64,000 nt of DNA, taken from contig JAQTZB010000002.1 in the NCBI GenBank assembly GCA_028688015.1, forward strand, positions 1-64,000, read 5' to 3'. Source of the DNA: Elusimicrobiales bacterium. GTDB taxonomy: Bacteria > Elusimicrobiota > Elusimicrobia > Elusimicrobiales > UBA9959. Made by a program: the position numbers and the translations under genes. Under the pieces are notes generated by a model. The model saw only the letters and a program-made list of their open reading frames with translations. It had not been told where the DNA came from and did no database searches. Below, in pieces: positions 15,828 through 24,102 of the stretch (position 1 is the stretch's first letter; the number at the start of each line of letters is the position of its first letter).

Positions 15828-16331
15828 TCAGTCTTTCGGATAGCTGACGGCCACTATCTCCAGCTGCACCGAGCCGCCCTTGCGGGCCAGGGCCACGCGC
15901 GCGCCGGCGGCGGCGCCCATCAGCGCGGCGGCCAGCGGCGAGCTCCAGTTGATCTTGCCGGTCTTGGGGTCGGCCTCGTCCTCGCCCACCAGGCGGTAGT
16001 CCTTAACCGCGCCGTCGGGTTCGCGCACCGACACCGCGGCGCCGAAGCGCACTTCCGGGGCGGCCAGTCCCCTGTTGTCCACCAGGATCGCCTGCTTAAC
16101 CCGCTCCTCGTAATACTGCAGGTCGGCCTCCGCCTGCCGCAGCTCCAGCGAGCGCGGCTCGTCCAGGCGCTGCCTCGAGACCAGCTCCGCCCGGCGCCAG
16201 CCCAGCTCGGCCGCCCTGGCCTTCAGCGCCTCCAGCCCCGCAGGCGTAACATAATTGGGCCGGCCGCTGGCCTGCCGCTTGACCGGCTCGCCGGCGTCGT
16301 TGCCGTCCTCTTTTACAAAAGCCCTGCTCAT
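15828..16331 (-). CDS. greB: Transcript cleavage factor, GreB-like
   Basis: 167 aa. The opening MSRAFVKED is typical of GreB, and RPNYVTPAGLEALKARAAEL starts the N-terminal coiled coil (about 26-95) that enters the RNA polymerase secondary channel. The C-terminal FKBP-like domain (about 98-165) contains VSVREPDGAVKDYRLVGEDEADPKTGKINWSSP broken into the usual strands, then AALMGAAAGARVAL. It rescues backtracked polymerase. The basic C-terminal patch is modest; GreA is the alternative. The lipoprotein gene upstream has its own terminator, so this is probably a single gene. Confidence 0.85.
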   Translation of the reverse strand: MSRAFVKEDGNDAGEPVKRQASGRPNYVTPAGLEALKARAAELGWRRAELVSRQRLDEPRSLELRQAEADLQYYEERVKQAILVDNRGLAAPEVRFGAAVSVREPDGAVKDYRLVGEDEADPKTGKINWSSPLAAALMGAAAGARVALARKGGSVQLEIVAVSYPKD

Positions 16332-16360
16332 AAAATTGCACCCTTGCCAGCTATGATAAC

Positions 16361-16397
16361 AAAAAAACCGGGCCCCTCGCGGAGCCCGGTTCTTTTT
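16361..16397. terminator. Terminator of the lipoprotein gene
   Basis: Inverted repeat AACCGGGC / GCCCGGTT with T-runs on both strands. It follows the minus-strand lipoprotein gene ending at 16413 and lies upstream of the GreB-like start. Confidence 0.85.
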
Positions 16398-16412
16398 TAA
16401 GTCCTCTACGCC

Positions 16413-17156
16413 TTAGCGGCAGTCGCTCTGATAGGTGTAGACGGTCTCGTTCTGGCGGGAGTGCCCCTTGAACGAACCGAGGGTCTTGCCGTTCTGCACG
16501 AAGCCGGCGTCGATGTCGCGATCCGTGGTCTCGACGTAGTAGCGCACGTAGCGCTGGCCCGGGCGGGTGACCCAGACGGTGTGGCAGACCGGGGTGTACG
16601 GGGGCGGCGCGATATGGCCGGGGTTAGGGTAGTTGCGGGCGTCGACCAGCTCGGGCTGGGAGGCCTCGGGGGTCTCCACGGCCGAAGCGGCGGCGAACTC
16701 GGACACCTTGGCGGCGACGGCCTCGTCGGAGCTCTTGGTGGAGGCGCCGCGGCAGACGGTCTGCGGGTACTGGTAGGAGCAGCTCTCGTAGCCGGTGTAC
16801 TCGGGCGAGCGCTCGACCTTGGTGGCCAGGGTGCCGGCCAGGTCGAAGTTCTGCTTGAGCTGGGCGGCGGTGATGTTGAAGGTCTCGCCGATGGCGATGT
16901 TCTTGTCGAATTCCAGCTTGACCTCGGTGGCGGGATCGGCGTTCTTGATCTCGAACTTGATCTTTTTCTTGCTGTTGTTGCCGCTGAAGGTCACCTTGGC
17001 GTCGAACTGGCCGGGGGCGACCGTGACGGTCTTGCCCTGGCTCTGGCTGAAGGTAAGCTGCTCCAGCACGTTCATGCTGCCGTTGAACTTTATGTCATCG
17101 CAGCCGGCCAGAAAAAGGGCCATGGCGGCTATACCGATATTTTTAACTTGTTTCAT
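16413..17156 (-). CDS. Lipoprotein of unknown function
   Basis: 247 aa with a lipoprotein signal peptide: basic start, hydrophobic core and lipobox LAGC (C19). The mature part starts with beta-rich sequence (FNGSMNVLEQLTFSQSQ, then VTVAPGQFDAKVTFSG) and many charged residues. It ends in a region with several Cys (YESCSYQYPQTVC, YTPVCHTVW, final YQSDCR), so disulfides are likely. No family is recognised. It is a single gene with its own terminator and is probably anchored at the inner or outer membrane. Confidence 0.6.
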   Translation of the reverse strand: MKQVKNIGIAAMALFLAGCDDIKFNGSMNVLEQLTFSQSQGKTVTVAPGQFDAKVTFSGNNSKKKIKFEIKNADPATEVKLEFDKNIAIGETFNITAAQLKQNFDLAGTLATKVERSPEYTGYESCSYQYPQTVCRGASTKSSDEAVAAKVSEFAAASAVETPEASQPELVDARNYPNPGHIAPPPYTPVCHTVWVTRPGQRYVRYYVETTDRDIDAGFVQNGKTLGSFKGHSRQNETVYTYQSDCR

Positions 17157-17254
17157 CTATTGTCTGTCTCCTGTCTGGTTTGGATTCTTGCCTTACAAAA
17201 CTTCGGCTTCCCCTAGGAGAATATTAGACCAATTATCCGGCAGGCTCCGTAAGC

Positions 17255-17288
17255 GCCAAAAGTCCCAAATCCGGCTGGGCCTTTTGGC
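17255..17288. other. Strong hairpin in a promoter region
   Basis: GCCAAAA (17255-17261) pairs with TTTTGGC (17282-17288), and the inner CCCA (17264-17267) pairs with TGGG (17276-17279). It lies between the divergent lipoprotein gene (-) and the gene at 17348 (+). No T-run follows on either strand within a few bases. An upstream regulatory stem or a small RNA are possible; neither can be shown here. Confidence 0.4.
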
Positions 17289-17334
17289 CCCCCTCCCTGG
17301 GCGGGGCCCGGTTAAAAAAAACGCCTATATCCGC

Positions 17335-17340
17335 TATAAT
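17335..17340 (+). promoter_or_regulatory. -10 box with leaderless geometry
   Basis: TATAAT ends 7 bases before the ATG at 17348. A weak TTAAAA is 17 bases upstream (17312-17317). No ribosome site can fit between. Confidence 0.45.
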
Positions 17341-17347
17341 AACCGTA

Positions 17348-17995
17348 ATGGGAACTAACAGGGCTAAATTCGACTGCCAGGTCAGGCTGGTGGCCAGCCT
17401 GAAAGAATTCGCCGGCCCCGTACCGGCCGGGTTCTTCAACCATAAAGAATTTTTCATAGTGACGCTGCAGCGCCTGGCGGCCAACCTCTACGAGTTCAAG
17501 GAAGAGAACCTGCGCGCGCTGGCGGCGGACCTGCTGGAGAAGCTCCGCCGCGGCCCGCTCTCCCCCTCCGAGCTGACGGCCTTCAAGGACATGCTGGACA
17601 AACTGGTCTCCGGCCGGGATTATATGACGGCCTGCGCCGGCCTGGCCGGGAGCCGGGAATTCGCGGCCGAGCGCCTGGCGCGCCTGCGGCCGCTGTCCAT
17701 AGCCGCTGAGGAGCAAAAGCTTCCCGGCGAACCGCGCGACCCCACCGCCGACAGGCTGGTGGGCGAGGCCTACAGGCGCCTGCGCTTCGATTCGCTGGAA
17801 GAGGAGCACCGCAAGGGCCGGCCGGAAGACCGGGCGCTGCAGCAGGCCCGCGCGCAGGTGGCGGAGTATTGCCTCATGTACAGGCTCCCGCTGTGCGCCG
17901 AGGACACACTGCCGCCCTTTTCGCTTTCGCGCATAGACGCGGTGACCGGCGCCTGCTTCCGTCTGCTGGGCAGGCTGGGCAGGGCCGCGCGGTAA
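17348..17995 (+). CDS. Hypothetical helical cytoplasmic protein
   Basis: 215 aa, no signal peptide or membrane segment, almost entirely helix-forming with many Leu, Ala, Arg and Glu (LRALAADLLEKLRRGPLSPSE). No family is recognised. A short hydrophobic C-terminal part (IDAVTGACFRLLGRLGRAAR) is Arg-rich. It lies just upstream of the gcv operon promoter but reads in the same direction, so read-through is possible. The ATG appears leaderless behind TATAAT at 17335. Confidence 0.5.
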   Translation: MGTNRAKFDCQVRLVASLKEFAGPVPAGFFNHKEFFIVTLQRLAANLYEFKEENLRALAADLLEKLRRGPLSPSELTAFKDMLDKLVSGRDYMTACAGLAGSREFAAERLARLRPLSIAAEEQKLPGEPRDPTADRLVGEAYRRLRFDSLEEEHRKGRPEDRALQQARAQVAEYCLMYRLPLCAEDTLPPFSLSRIDAVTGACFRLLGRLGRAAR

Positions 17996-18011
17996 CGTTC
18001 CGCCCTGTTCC

Positions 18012-18041
18012 TTGCCCGCCGCCGCTTATATTTGTTATAAA
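18012..18041 (+). promoter_or_regulatory. Probable promoter of the glycine cleavage operon
   Basis: TTGCCC at 18012-18017 and TATAAA at 18036-18041, 18-base spacer, 39 bases before gcvT. The leader is short and no glycine-riboswitch fold fits in it. A good AGGAGG site precedes the ATG. Confidence 0.45.
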
Positions 18042-18080
18042 TTTATATACCTTTTTCCGTAAATTCCACCAGGAGGCACT

Positions 18081-19208
18081 ATGTCCACCGCGACCACGAT
18101 ACGCCGTACAGCCCTTAACGAGACCATGAGAAAAGCCGGCGGCAAGATGGTGGACTTCCACGGCTGGGAACTGCCCATAGAGTTCTCGGGCATTCTCAAG
18201 GAACACGAGGCCGTGCGCAAGTCCGCCGGCATTTTCGACGTCTCCCACATGGGCCAGGTCTTCGTGACCGGCGCCGACGCCTTCAAGCTGCTGCAGCTCA
18301 CCAACGCCAACGACCTGCGCAAGGCCACCCCCGGCAAAGGCGTCTACTCCCACGTCACCAACGAGAAAGCCGGCCTCGTGGACGACATCATCGCCTTCTG
18401 CCTGGCCGCCGACCGCTACCTGGTCATAGTCAACGCCACCACCTCCACCAAGGACTACGAGTGGTTCAAGGCCCAGGCCGCAAAGATGTACGTTAAAGTG
18501 GAGAATAAGAGCGACGATTTCTCGATGATAGCCATCCAGGGCCCGAACGTGCCCAAGATGTTCGACGCCTTCGCCCCCGAGGCCCTCAAACTCCCCCGCT
18601 TCGGCATCGTCGAGAAGGACCTCCACGGCGAGCATTGCTACATCAGCCGCACCGGCTACACCGGCGAGGACGGCTTCGAGATCACCGCCCCCCACTCTAT
18701 CATCAACAAGCTCTGGGACCAGATGATGGAACTCGGCAAGCCCTACGGCATAGTGCCCTGCGGCCTGGGCTGCCGCGACACGCTGCGCCTGGAGTCCGGC
18801 TACCTGTTGTACGGTTCCGACGTTGACGACGTCCACACCACCTACGAGTCCGGCTACGGCTGGGTGGTATCCCTGGACAAGGGCGATTTCATCGGCCGCG
18901 ACATCCTGGCCGCGCAGAAGGCCAACGGCGTCACGCGCCGCCTCACCGGCCTGACGCTGACCGGCGGCGTGCCGCGCACCGGCTGCAAGATCTTCTACGA
19001 AGGCAAGGAAGTAGGCGAGCTCAACAGCGCCACCTATTCCCCCACCCTGAAGAAAGGCATCGGCGTAGGCTATATAACCCCCGCCAACCTCAAGCCCGGC
19101 ACCCCGCTCGAGGTGGAGATCCGCGGCCGCCGCGTCAAGGCCGAAGTCGCGCAGACGCCGTTCTACAAAGGCGGCGCCTTCAGCAAGACCCTTTACACCG
19201 GCAAGTAA
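18081..19208 (+). CDS. gcvT: Glycine cleavage T protein (aminomethyltransferase)
   Basis: 375 aa, full length. It transfers the methylene group from aminomethyl-lipoyl GcvH to tetrahydrofolate and releases ammonia. Typical segments: VDFHGWELPIEFSGILKEH, FDVSHMGQVFVTG, YEWFKAQAAK, and the GEDGFEI stretch of the THF pocket. The C-terminal barrel domain starts near KGDFIGRDILAAQK. The AGGAGG site at 18071-18076 fixes the start. It is the first of four gcv genes in order T-H-PA-PB. Confidence 0.96.
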   Translation: MSTATTIRRTALNETMRKAGGKMVDFHGWELPIEFSGILKEHEAVRKSAGIFDVSHMGQVFVTGADAFKLLQLTNANDLRKATPGKGVYSHVTNEKAGLVDDIIAFCLAADRYLVIVNATTSTKDYEWFKAQAAKMYVKVENKSDDFSMIAIQGPNVPKMFDAFAPEALKLPRFGIVEKDLHGEHCYISRTGYTGEDGFEITAPHSIINKLWDQMMELGKPYGIVPCGLGCRDTLRLESGYLLYGSDVDDVHTTYESGYGWVVSLDKGDFIGRDILAAQKANGVTRRLTGLTLTGGVPRTGCKIFYEGKEVGELNSATYSPTLKKGIGVGYITPANLKPGTPLEVEIRGRRVKAEVAQTPFYKGGAFSKTLYTGK

Positions 19209-19241
19209 GCCGGAGGATTCAGCCAGTTCAAGGAGAACACA

Positions 19242-19628
19242 ATGCCTAAACCCGAAGAAGTGAAATACACCAAGACCCACGAGTGGGTGCAGCCCGGCGC
19301 CGAAGGCGCGGTCGGCATCTCCGACCACGCCCAGCACGAGATGGGCGACGTGGTCTTCGTCGAGCTGCCCAAGGTAGGGCAGAAGCTCGAGAAAGAGAAG
19401 CCCTGCGCGGTGGTGGAATCGGTTAAATCCGCTTTCGACATCTACGCCCCGGTCTCCGGCGAAGTTACCGCCATAAACGAGGCCGTCACCGGCGAGCCGG
19501 CCCTGCTGAACCAGAGCCCCCTCGAGAACGGCTGGCTGTTCAAGATAAAGCCGTCCAACCCGGCCGAGGCCGAGACGCTGATGGCCTGGCCCGCCTACCA
19601 GGAGTTCGTCAAGCAGGCCGCGCACTAA
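19242..19628 (+). CDS. gcvH: Glycine cleavage H protein (lipoyl carrier)
   Basis: 128 aa, the usual length. The lipoylated lysine is K62 in VVESVKSAFDIYAPVSGEV. It carries the aminomethyl group between the P, T and L proteins. AAGGAG precedes the ATG. The partner lipoate ligase (22691) is at the end of the cluster. Confidence 0.97.
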   Translation: MPKPEEVKYTKTHEWVQPGAEGAVGISDHAQHEMGDVVFVELPKVGQKLEKEKPCAVVESVKSAFDIYAPVSGEVTAINEAVTGEPALLNQSPLENGWLFKIKPSNPAEAETLMAWPAYQEFVKQAAH

Positions 19629-19727
19629 AGAGATCCAGCTGCGGACCGCGGCCAGCGGGCGGAACGGCCACGCCGGACCTCCCCTGGCCGCCGCCCGTTA
19701 AGTCGGTTCCACGCTACAGGAGTTCCC

Positions 19728-21059
19728 ATGTACACCCCGCACACCAAGAAAGACAAAGAGGAGATGCTTAAAACCATCGGCGCCTCCTCGTTCGAAGAGC
19801 TCGTGAAACAGGTTCCCTCCAAATTTCTCTGGCCCGATTTCAAACTTCCGCAGCAAAGCCTGGACGAATCCCAGGCCGCCGCGGTCATGGCCGGGCTGGC
19901 CGGCAAGAACTGCCGCCCGCTGAATTTCGTGGGCGCCGGCGCCTACGAGCGCTACACCCCGGCCGCCGTCAAAGCCATCACCTCCCGCACCGAGTTCCTC
20001 ACGGCCTATACCCCCTACCAGCCCGAGGCCAGCCAGGGCACGCTGCAGGCCATCTACGAGTTCCAGAGCACGGTCTGCGCCCTCTACGGTATGGACTGCG
20101 CCAACGCCTCCATGTACGACGGGGCCAGCTCCTTCGCCGAGGCAGTGCGCGCTACGGTGCGCGTCACCGGCAAGAAGAAAATAGTCTACTCCGCCGGCGT
20201 GAACCCGCAGTACATGGATACGCTCAAGACCTATTTCGCGCATTCCCCCGAGTACTCCTACGTTAAAGTACCGATGAAGGACGGCGCGATGGACAAGGCC
20301 GCCCTGCCGGCCCTGCTGGAAGGCGCGGCCTGCCTGGCCGTGCAGACCCCCAACTTCCTGGGCCTGATAGAGGATATGGCCGGCGTGGCCGACCTGGTAA
20401 AGAAGGCCGGCGCCCAGCTGGTGGCCGCGGCCGACCCCGTGAGCCTCGGCATCCTGGCGGCGCCCGGAGAATACGGCGCGGATTTCGCCGTGGGCGAAGG
20501 CCAGAGCCTCGGCCTGCCGCTGGCCTACGGCGGCCCCTACCTGGGCCTGTTCTCCTGCAAGAAGGAGCACGTGCGCCAGATGCCGGGCCGCATCTGCGGC
20601 CTCACCAAGGACAAGGACGGCAAGCGCGGCTTCGTGCTGACGCTGCAGGCCCGCGAGCAGCATATCCGCCGCGACAAGGCCGCCTCCAACATCTGCTCCA
20701 ACGAGGCGCTGTGCGCGCTGGCCGCCACCGTCTACTCCGCCCTCTACGGCCCCGAGGGGCTGAAGGAACTGGCCGAGGCCAACGCCGGCGCGGCCGCTTT
20801 CGCCGCCGAGCGCCTCTCGGCGATAAAGGGCTGCTCGCTGAAGTTCAAAGGCCCGTTCTTCAACGAGTTCGTCCTCTCGGTGCCCGGCAATGCCGCCGCG
20901 CTGCGCGAGAAGGCCCTGGCCATGAAAGGCGTGGACATCGGCCTGCCGCTGGCCCCGCTCTACCCCGAGTTCGGCGAGACGCTGCTGGTCTGCGCCACCG
21001 AGACCAAGACGGAAGCCGATATCATTAAACTGGAAGCCGCCGTAAAGGAGGCCCTATGA
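19728..21059 (+). CDS. gcvPA: Glycine dehydrogenase (decarboxylating) subunit 1
   Basis: 443 aa. This is the N-terminal half of split P protein: PHTKKDKEEMLKTIG opening, FVGAGAYERYTPAAV, TPYQPEASQGTLQ, and MDCANASMYDGASSFAEAV. It forms the PLP enzyme with GcvPB that decarboxylates glycine. AGGAG lies just upstream. A GC-rich 99-bp gap with some self-complementary sequence separates it from gcvH. Its last codons overlap the gcvPB start by 4 bases (ATGA). Confidence 0.96.
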   Translation: MYTPHTKKDKEEMLKTIGASSFEELVKQVPSKFLWPDFKLPQQSLDESQAAAVMAGLAGKNCRPLNFVGAGAYERYTPAAVKAITSRTEFLTAYTPYQPEASQGTLQAIYEFQSTVCALYGMDCANASMYDGASSFAEAVRATVRVTGKKKIVYSAGVNPQYMDTLKTYFAHSPEYSYVKVPMKDGAMDKAALPALLEGAACLAVQTPNFLGLIEDMAGVADLVKKAGAQLVAAADPVSLGILAAPGEYGADFAVGEGQSLGLPLAYGGPYLGLFSCKKEHVRQMPGRICGLTKDKDGKRGFVLTLQAREQHIRRDKAASNICSNEALCALAATVYSALYGPEGLKELAEANAGAAAFAAERLSAIKGCSLKFKGPFFNEFVLSVPGNAAALREKALAMKGVDIGLPLAPLYPEFGETLLVCATETKTEADIIKLEAAVKEAL

Positions 21060-22501
21060 TCTGCGCCGTTACCGACAACAAGCTGAGCATCGAGAAATCC
21101 GAAGCCGGCCGCCGAGGCCTGCACGCCAAGAACCCGCTGCGCGCCAAGGCCAAGATACCGGCAGCGCTGCGCCGCAAGGCCGCCCCCCGCCTGCCGGAGC
21201 TCTCAGAGTTCGACGTAGTGCGCCATTTCACGCGCCTGTCCCGGCTGAACTTCTCGGTGGACACCCATTTCTACCCGCTGGGGTCCTGCACGATGAAGTA
21301 CAACCCGCGCTTCAACGAGGAGGCCGCCGCTCTGGAAGGCTTCGCCGGCCTGCACCCGCTGGCGCATGACGCCTGCGCGCAGGGCACGCTGGAACTGCTC
21401 CACGACCTGGCCGCCCGGCTGACCGAACTGTGCGGTCTGGACGCCATCACGCTGCAGCCCGCCGCGGGCGCGCACAGCGAGTTCACCGGCCTGCTGCTGG
21501 CCAAGGCCTACTTCGAGAACAAGGGCGAGACCCGCACCGAGATCGTGGTGCCGGACTCGGCGCACGGCACCAACCCCGCCACCGCGTCGATGATGGGCTT
21601 CACCACCGTCAACATCGCCTCCAAGCCGGACGGCCGCCTGGACGTGGCCGAGCTGAAGAAGCACATCGGCCCCAAGACCGCCGTGCTGATGCTCACGGTG
21701 CCCAACACCCTGGGCATCTTCGAGACCAATATCGAGGAGATCTGCCGCGCGGTGCACGAGGCCGGCGCGCTGGTGTACATGGACGGCGCCAACCTCAACG
21801 CGCTGATAGGCATGGTCAAGCCCGGCGACCTGGGCATAGACATGATGCACCTGAACTTCCACAAGACCTTCTCCACCCCGCACGGCGGCGGCGGCCCCGG
21901 CGCCGGCGCGATAGTCTGCCGCAAGCACCTGGCGCCTTTCCTGCCGGTTCCGACTGTGAAGAAAGAGGGCAACAAGTACGTCTCCGACTTCGGCGACGGC
22001 AAGAGCATCGGCAAGGTGAAAGCCTTTTTCGGCAACACCGGCGTGCTGGTGAAGGCCTACGCCTACATGCTGGCGCATTCGGCGGACGAGCTGGGCGACA
22101 TCGCCCGCTATTCCATCATCAACGCCAACTATATCCGCGCGCTGATCAAGGACCTGTACCCGTCTTATTCCAGCGAGTACTGCATGCACGAGTGCGTGCT
22201 GACGCCCGGCAAAGACATGCTGGACAAGGGCCTGAAGACGCTGGACGTGGCCAAGGGTCTCATCGACCGCGGCTTCCACGCGCCGACCATCTACTTCCCG
22301 CTGATCGTCCACGAGGCGATCATGATAGAGCCGACCGAGACCGAGTCCAAGGAGACGCTGGACGAGTTCGCGGCGGCCATGCGGGACGTGCACGCCCGGG
22401 GCGTGGCCGACCCGCAGTCCCTCAAGGACGCGCCGGTCACCTTGCCCGTCAAACGTTTAGACGAAGTGCAAGCCGCGCGGCAGCCGAACTTGCGCTGGTA
22501 G
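21056..22501 (+). CDS. gcvPB: Glycine dehydrogenase (decarboxylating) subunit 2
   Basis: 481 aa, C-terminal half of the split P protein with the PLP-binding lysine K270 in HLNFHKTFSTPHGGGGPG. Other family segments: FYPLGSCTMKYNPR, LQPAAGAHSEFTGLL, VPDSAHGTNPATASM. The split PA/PB form is common in anaerobes, archaea and Gram-positives. It starts inside the end of gcvPA. A dispersed palindromic repeat follows its stop. Confidence 0.96.
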   Translation: MICAVTDNKLSIEKSEAGRRGLHAKNPLRAKAKIPAALRRKAAPRLPELSEFDVVRHFTRLSRLNFSVDTHFYPLGSCTMKYNPRFNEEAAALEGFAGLHPLAHDACAQGTLELLHDLAARLTELCGLDAITLQPAAGAHSEFTGLLLAKAYFENKGETRTEIVVPDSAHGTNPATASMMGFTTVNIASKPDGRLDVAELKKHIGPKTAVLMLTVPNTLGIFETNIEEICRAVHEAGALVYMDGANLNALIGMVKPGDLGIDMMHLNFHKTFSTPHGGGGPGAGAIVCRKHLAPFLPVPTVKKEGNKYVSDFGDGKSIGKVKAFFGNTGVLVKAYAYMLAHSADELGDIARYSIINANYIRALIKDLYPSYSSEYCMHECVLTPGKDMLDKGLKTLDVAKGLIDRGFHAPTIYFPLIVHEAIMIEPTETESKETLDEFAAAMRDVHARGVADPQSLKDAPVTLPVKRLDEVQAARQPNLRW

Positions 22502-22510
22502 GCCTCCCAA

Positions 22511-22643
22511 GGCGGACCGGGGGGCGAGGGCCCCTCGCTCCTGGGCAGAAGGGAACCGTTGCGCGGTTCCCCCCGCCCTTGGGAAATTAAGGGCGGGGCC
22601 CCCTTCCCCAAAGTCGCGAGGAACCCTCCCCCCCCGGTCCGCC
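22511..22643. repeat. Dispersed palindromic repeat, copy A
   Basis: A 133-bp element between gcvPB and lplA. Outer arms 22511-22530 and 22624-22643 pair at 19 of 20 positions. Further in, CCTCGC (22533-22538) pairs with GCGAGG (22616-22621). Two internal hairpins follow: GGGAACCG / CGGTTCCC (22551-22571, loop TTGCG) and CCCCGCCCTT / AAGGGCGGGG (22571-22598, 8-base loop, perfect). The core recurs at 36.4 kb and 58.8 kb. No coding sequence is supported. Confidence 0.85.
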
Positions 22644-22690
22644 GGCTAAGCGTTGCCGGCAGCGCAGCCAGAACTGGATTTTAAATAGAA

Positions 22691-23392
22691 ATGGAAAAAG
22701 GAATCATAATCGAAACGCCGCCGCTCGACGTTTACGAGCAGATGGCGGCCGACGAGGCGCTGTGCGAGGCGCTGCCGGCGCCTTACGTGCTGCGCTTTTA
22801 CAACTGGAAGGCGCCGGGCGTCACCTTCGGCTATTCCCAGCGCCGCAAGGCCGTCGGCGAGGCCGTGGCGGCCGCCGGCAGCGCCATCACGGCCATCGTG
22901 CGGCGCCCCACCGGCGGCGGCATCGTCTTCCACGAGACCGACCTCACCTTCTCCTTCATCTTCCACGCCCCGGGCGTCTACTTCGAGCCCGGCAAGACCT
23001 ACGAGCGCCTGCACCGGTCCATCAACGCAGAGTACGCCCGCCTGGGCGTCTCCTTCGACCTGCTCAACGAGAAGACCAAGGACTACGCCGTCAACGACCC
23101 GGTGATGAACTGCTTCTCAAAACCGGTAGACAAGGATATATTGTATAATGGAAAAAAAGTGCTCGGCGGAGCGCTCCGGAAGCTAGGCGACTATATGCTG
23201 TACCAGGCCTCCTTCCAGGCCCCGGACGCCAGGGCCAACGCCCCCCTGCACAGGAACGCGATCATCAAGGCCCTGGGCGGCGAATACGGGCTGGAGTGGG
23301 AAACCGTCGGCATCCCGGCGGACACCCTGGCGAAAACCGCGGAGACGGCGGGGCTGAAATACCGCACCCCCGGGTGGAACGAGCGGATCTAG
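22691..23392 (+). CDS. lplA: Lipoate-protein ligase A, catalytic domain only
   Basis: 233 aa. It has the BPL/LplA/LipB fold: RRPTGGGIVFHETD (lipoyl-AMP loop, 71-84) and NGKKVLGGALRK with the conserved lysine (155 or 156). It attaches lipoate to GcvH. The small C-terminal accessory domain of E. coli LplA is absent (about 330 aa there), so activation may need a separate partner or this is an LplA/LipM-type transferase. Cluster position after gcvPB supports GcvH as the target. The ATG is preceded by only a weak site. Confidence 0.85.
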   Translation: MEKGIIIETPPLDVYEQMAADEALCEALPAPYVLRFYNWKAPGVTFGYSQRRKAVGEAVAAAGSAITAIVRRPTGGGIVFHETDLTFSFIFHAPGVYFEPGKTYERLHRSINAEYARLGVSFDLLNEKTKDYAVNDPVMNCFSKPVDKDILYNGKKVLGGALRKLGDYMLYQASFQAPDARANAPLHRNAIIKALGGEYGLEWETVGIPADTLAKTAETAGLKYRTPGWNERI

Positions 23393-23415
23393 CGGGCGAT
23401 ACAAGGAGAACGACC

Positions 23416-23646
23416 ATGATAGCTTTCGTACTTTGCAAACTGGTGGCCGGCCTCGAGCAGAAGGCCGTACAGCAGATCAAGAACGTCCGCGGCGTGAAGG
23501 AAGTCTACATGACCTTCGGCGGCTGGGACGCCATCCTGCTGGCGGAGTCGGACACCATCGACAAGCTCAGCGGCCTGATAGTGCGCGAAGTGCGCGGCAT
23601 CCACGGCGTGCAGACCACCGAGACGCTGGTAACCACGAACGTCTAG
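23416..23646 (+). CDS. Stand-alone Lrp/AsnC ligand-binding (RAM) domain protein
   Basis: 76 aa starting at ATG 23416 behind AAGGAG. The whole protein is one RAM domain (FVLCKLVAGLEQKAVQQI, VRGVKEVYMTFGGWDAI, then a C-terminal strand VQTTETLVTTNV). There is no DNA-binding HTH. Such single-domain proteins bind amino acids as oligomers and may act as sensors. It lies between lplA and a CheY-like receiver, so a link to glycine metabolism or to that receiver is possible but unproven. Confidence 0.85.
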   Translation: MIAFVLCKLVAGLEQKAVQQIKNVRGVKEVYMTFGGWDAILLAESDTIDKLSGLIVREVRGIHGVQTTETLVTTNV

Positions 23647-23670
23647 TTTTTTTCTGCAGAAGGTAATTTA

Positions 23671-24099
23671 ATGGAAAACGCTTCCGGTTTCGGCCGCCCG
23701 GCCGACAAGCTGGTCCTGATAGTCGACGACGACGAGTCCGTCAGGGAGCTTATCGAATTCATAGTCAAGAAGGAAGGCTTCCGCATCGAAAAGGCGGCCG
23801 ACGGGGAAGAGGCGCTCAACAAGGCGCGCACCGTCAGCCCCGACCTCATCCTGCTGGACCTGATGCTGCCCAAGTTCGGCGGCTTCGAGATCCTGCGCGA
23901 GCTGCAGTCCGACGACACCGGCACCATCCCGATCGTCATCATCACCGGCCGCTACACAGACCGCTCCACCTCGGACATGATAAAGCAGGAACCCAACGTC
24001 CGGGACTTCATAGAGAAACCGGTAAAACCGCAAATCCTGAGCTCCCTGCTGCACAAGCTGCTTAAAACCCAGCCCGCGCTCAGAAAACCGGGGTTTTAA
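23671..24099 (+). CDS. Single-domain response regulator (CheY-like)
   Basis: 142 aa. It is an intact receiver: acidic D19-D20-D21 in IVDDDES, phospho-acceptor D63 (LILLDLMLP), switch T92 (VIITGRY) and K116 (FIEKPVKP). No output domain follows, only a short basic tail. It would act by protein-protein contact. No kinase is adjacent; orphan kinases are at 33110 and 58895. It follows the RAM-domain gene by 24 bp. Confidence 0.9.
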   Translation: MENASGFGRPADKLVLIVDDDESVRELIEFIVKKEGFRIEKAADGEEALNKARTVSPDLILLDLMLPKFGGFEILRELQSDDTGTIPIVIITGRYTDRSTSDMIKQEPNVRDFIEKPVKPQILSSLLHKLLKTQPALRKPGF

Positions 24100-24102
24100 C
24101 CC

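Noticed and set aside
17996..18080. Glycine riboswitch upstream of gcvT
   Set aside because: The gap is only 85 bp and holds a promoter and AGGAGG; no tandem aptamer fits.
22291..22611. Open frame with MGKG-PP-ISQGRG-style peptide, seen again near 58772
   Set aside because: The shared peptide comes from the shared palindromic repeat read in the same frame; the rest runs antisense to gcvPB or the kinase gene. No ribosome site or independent codon use.
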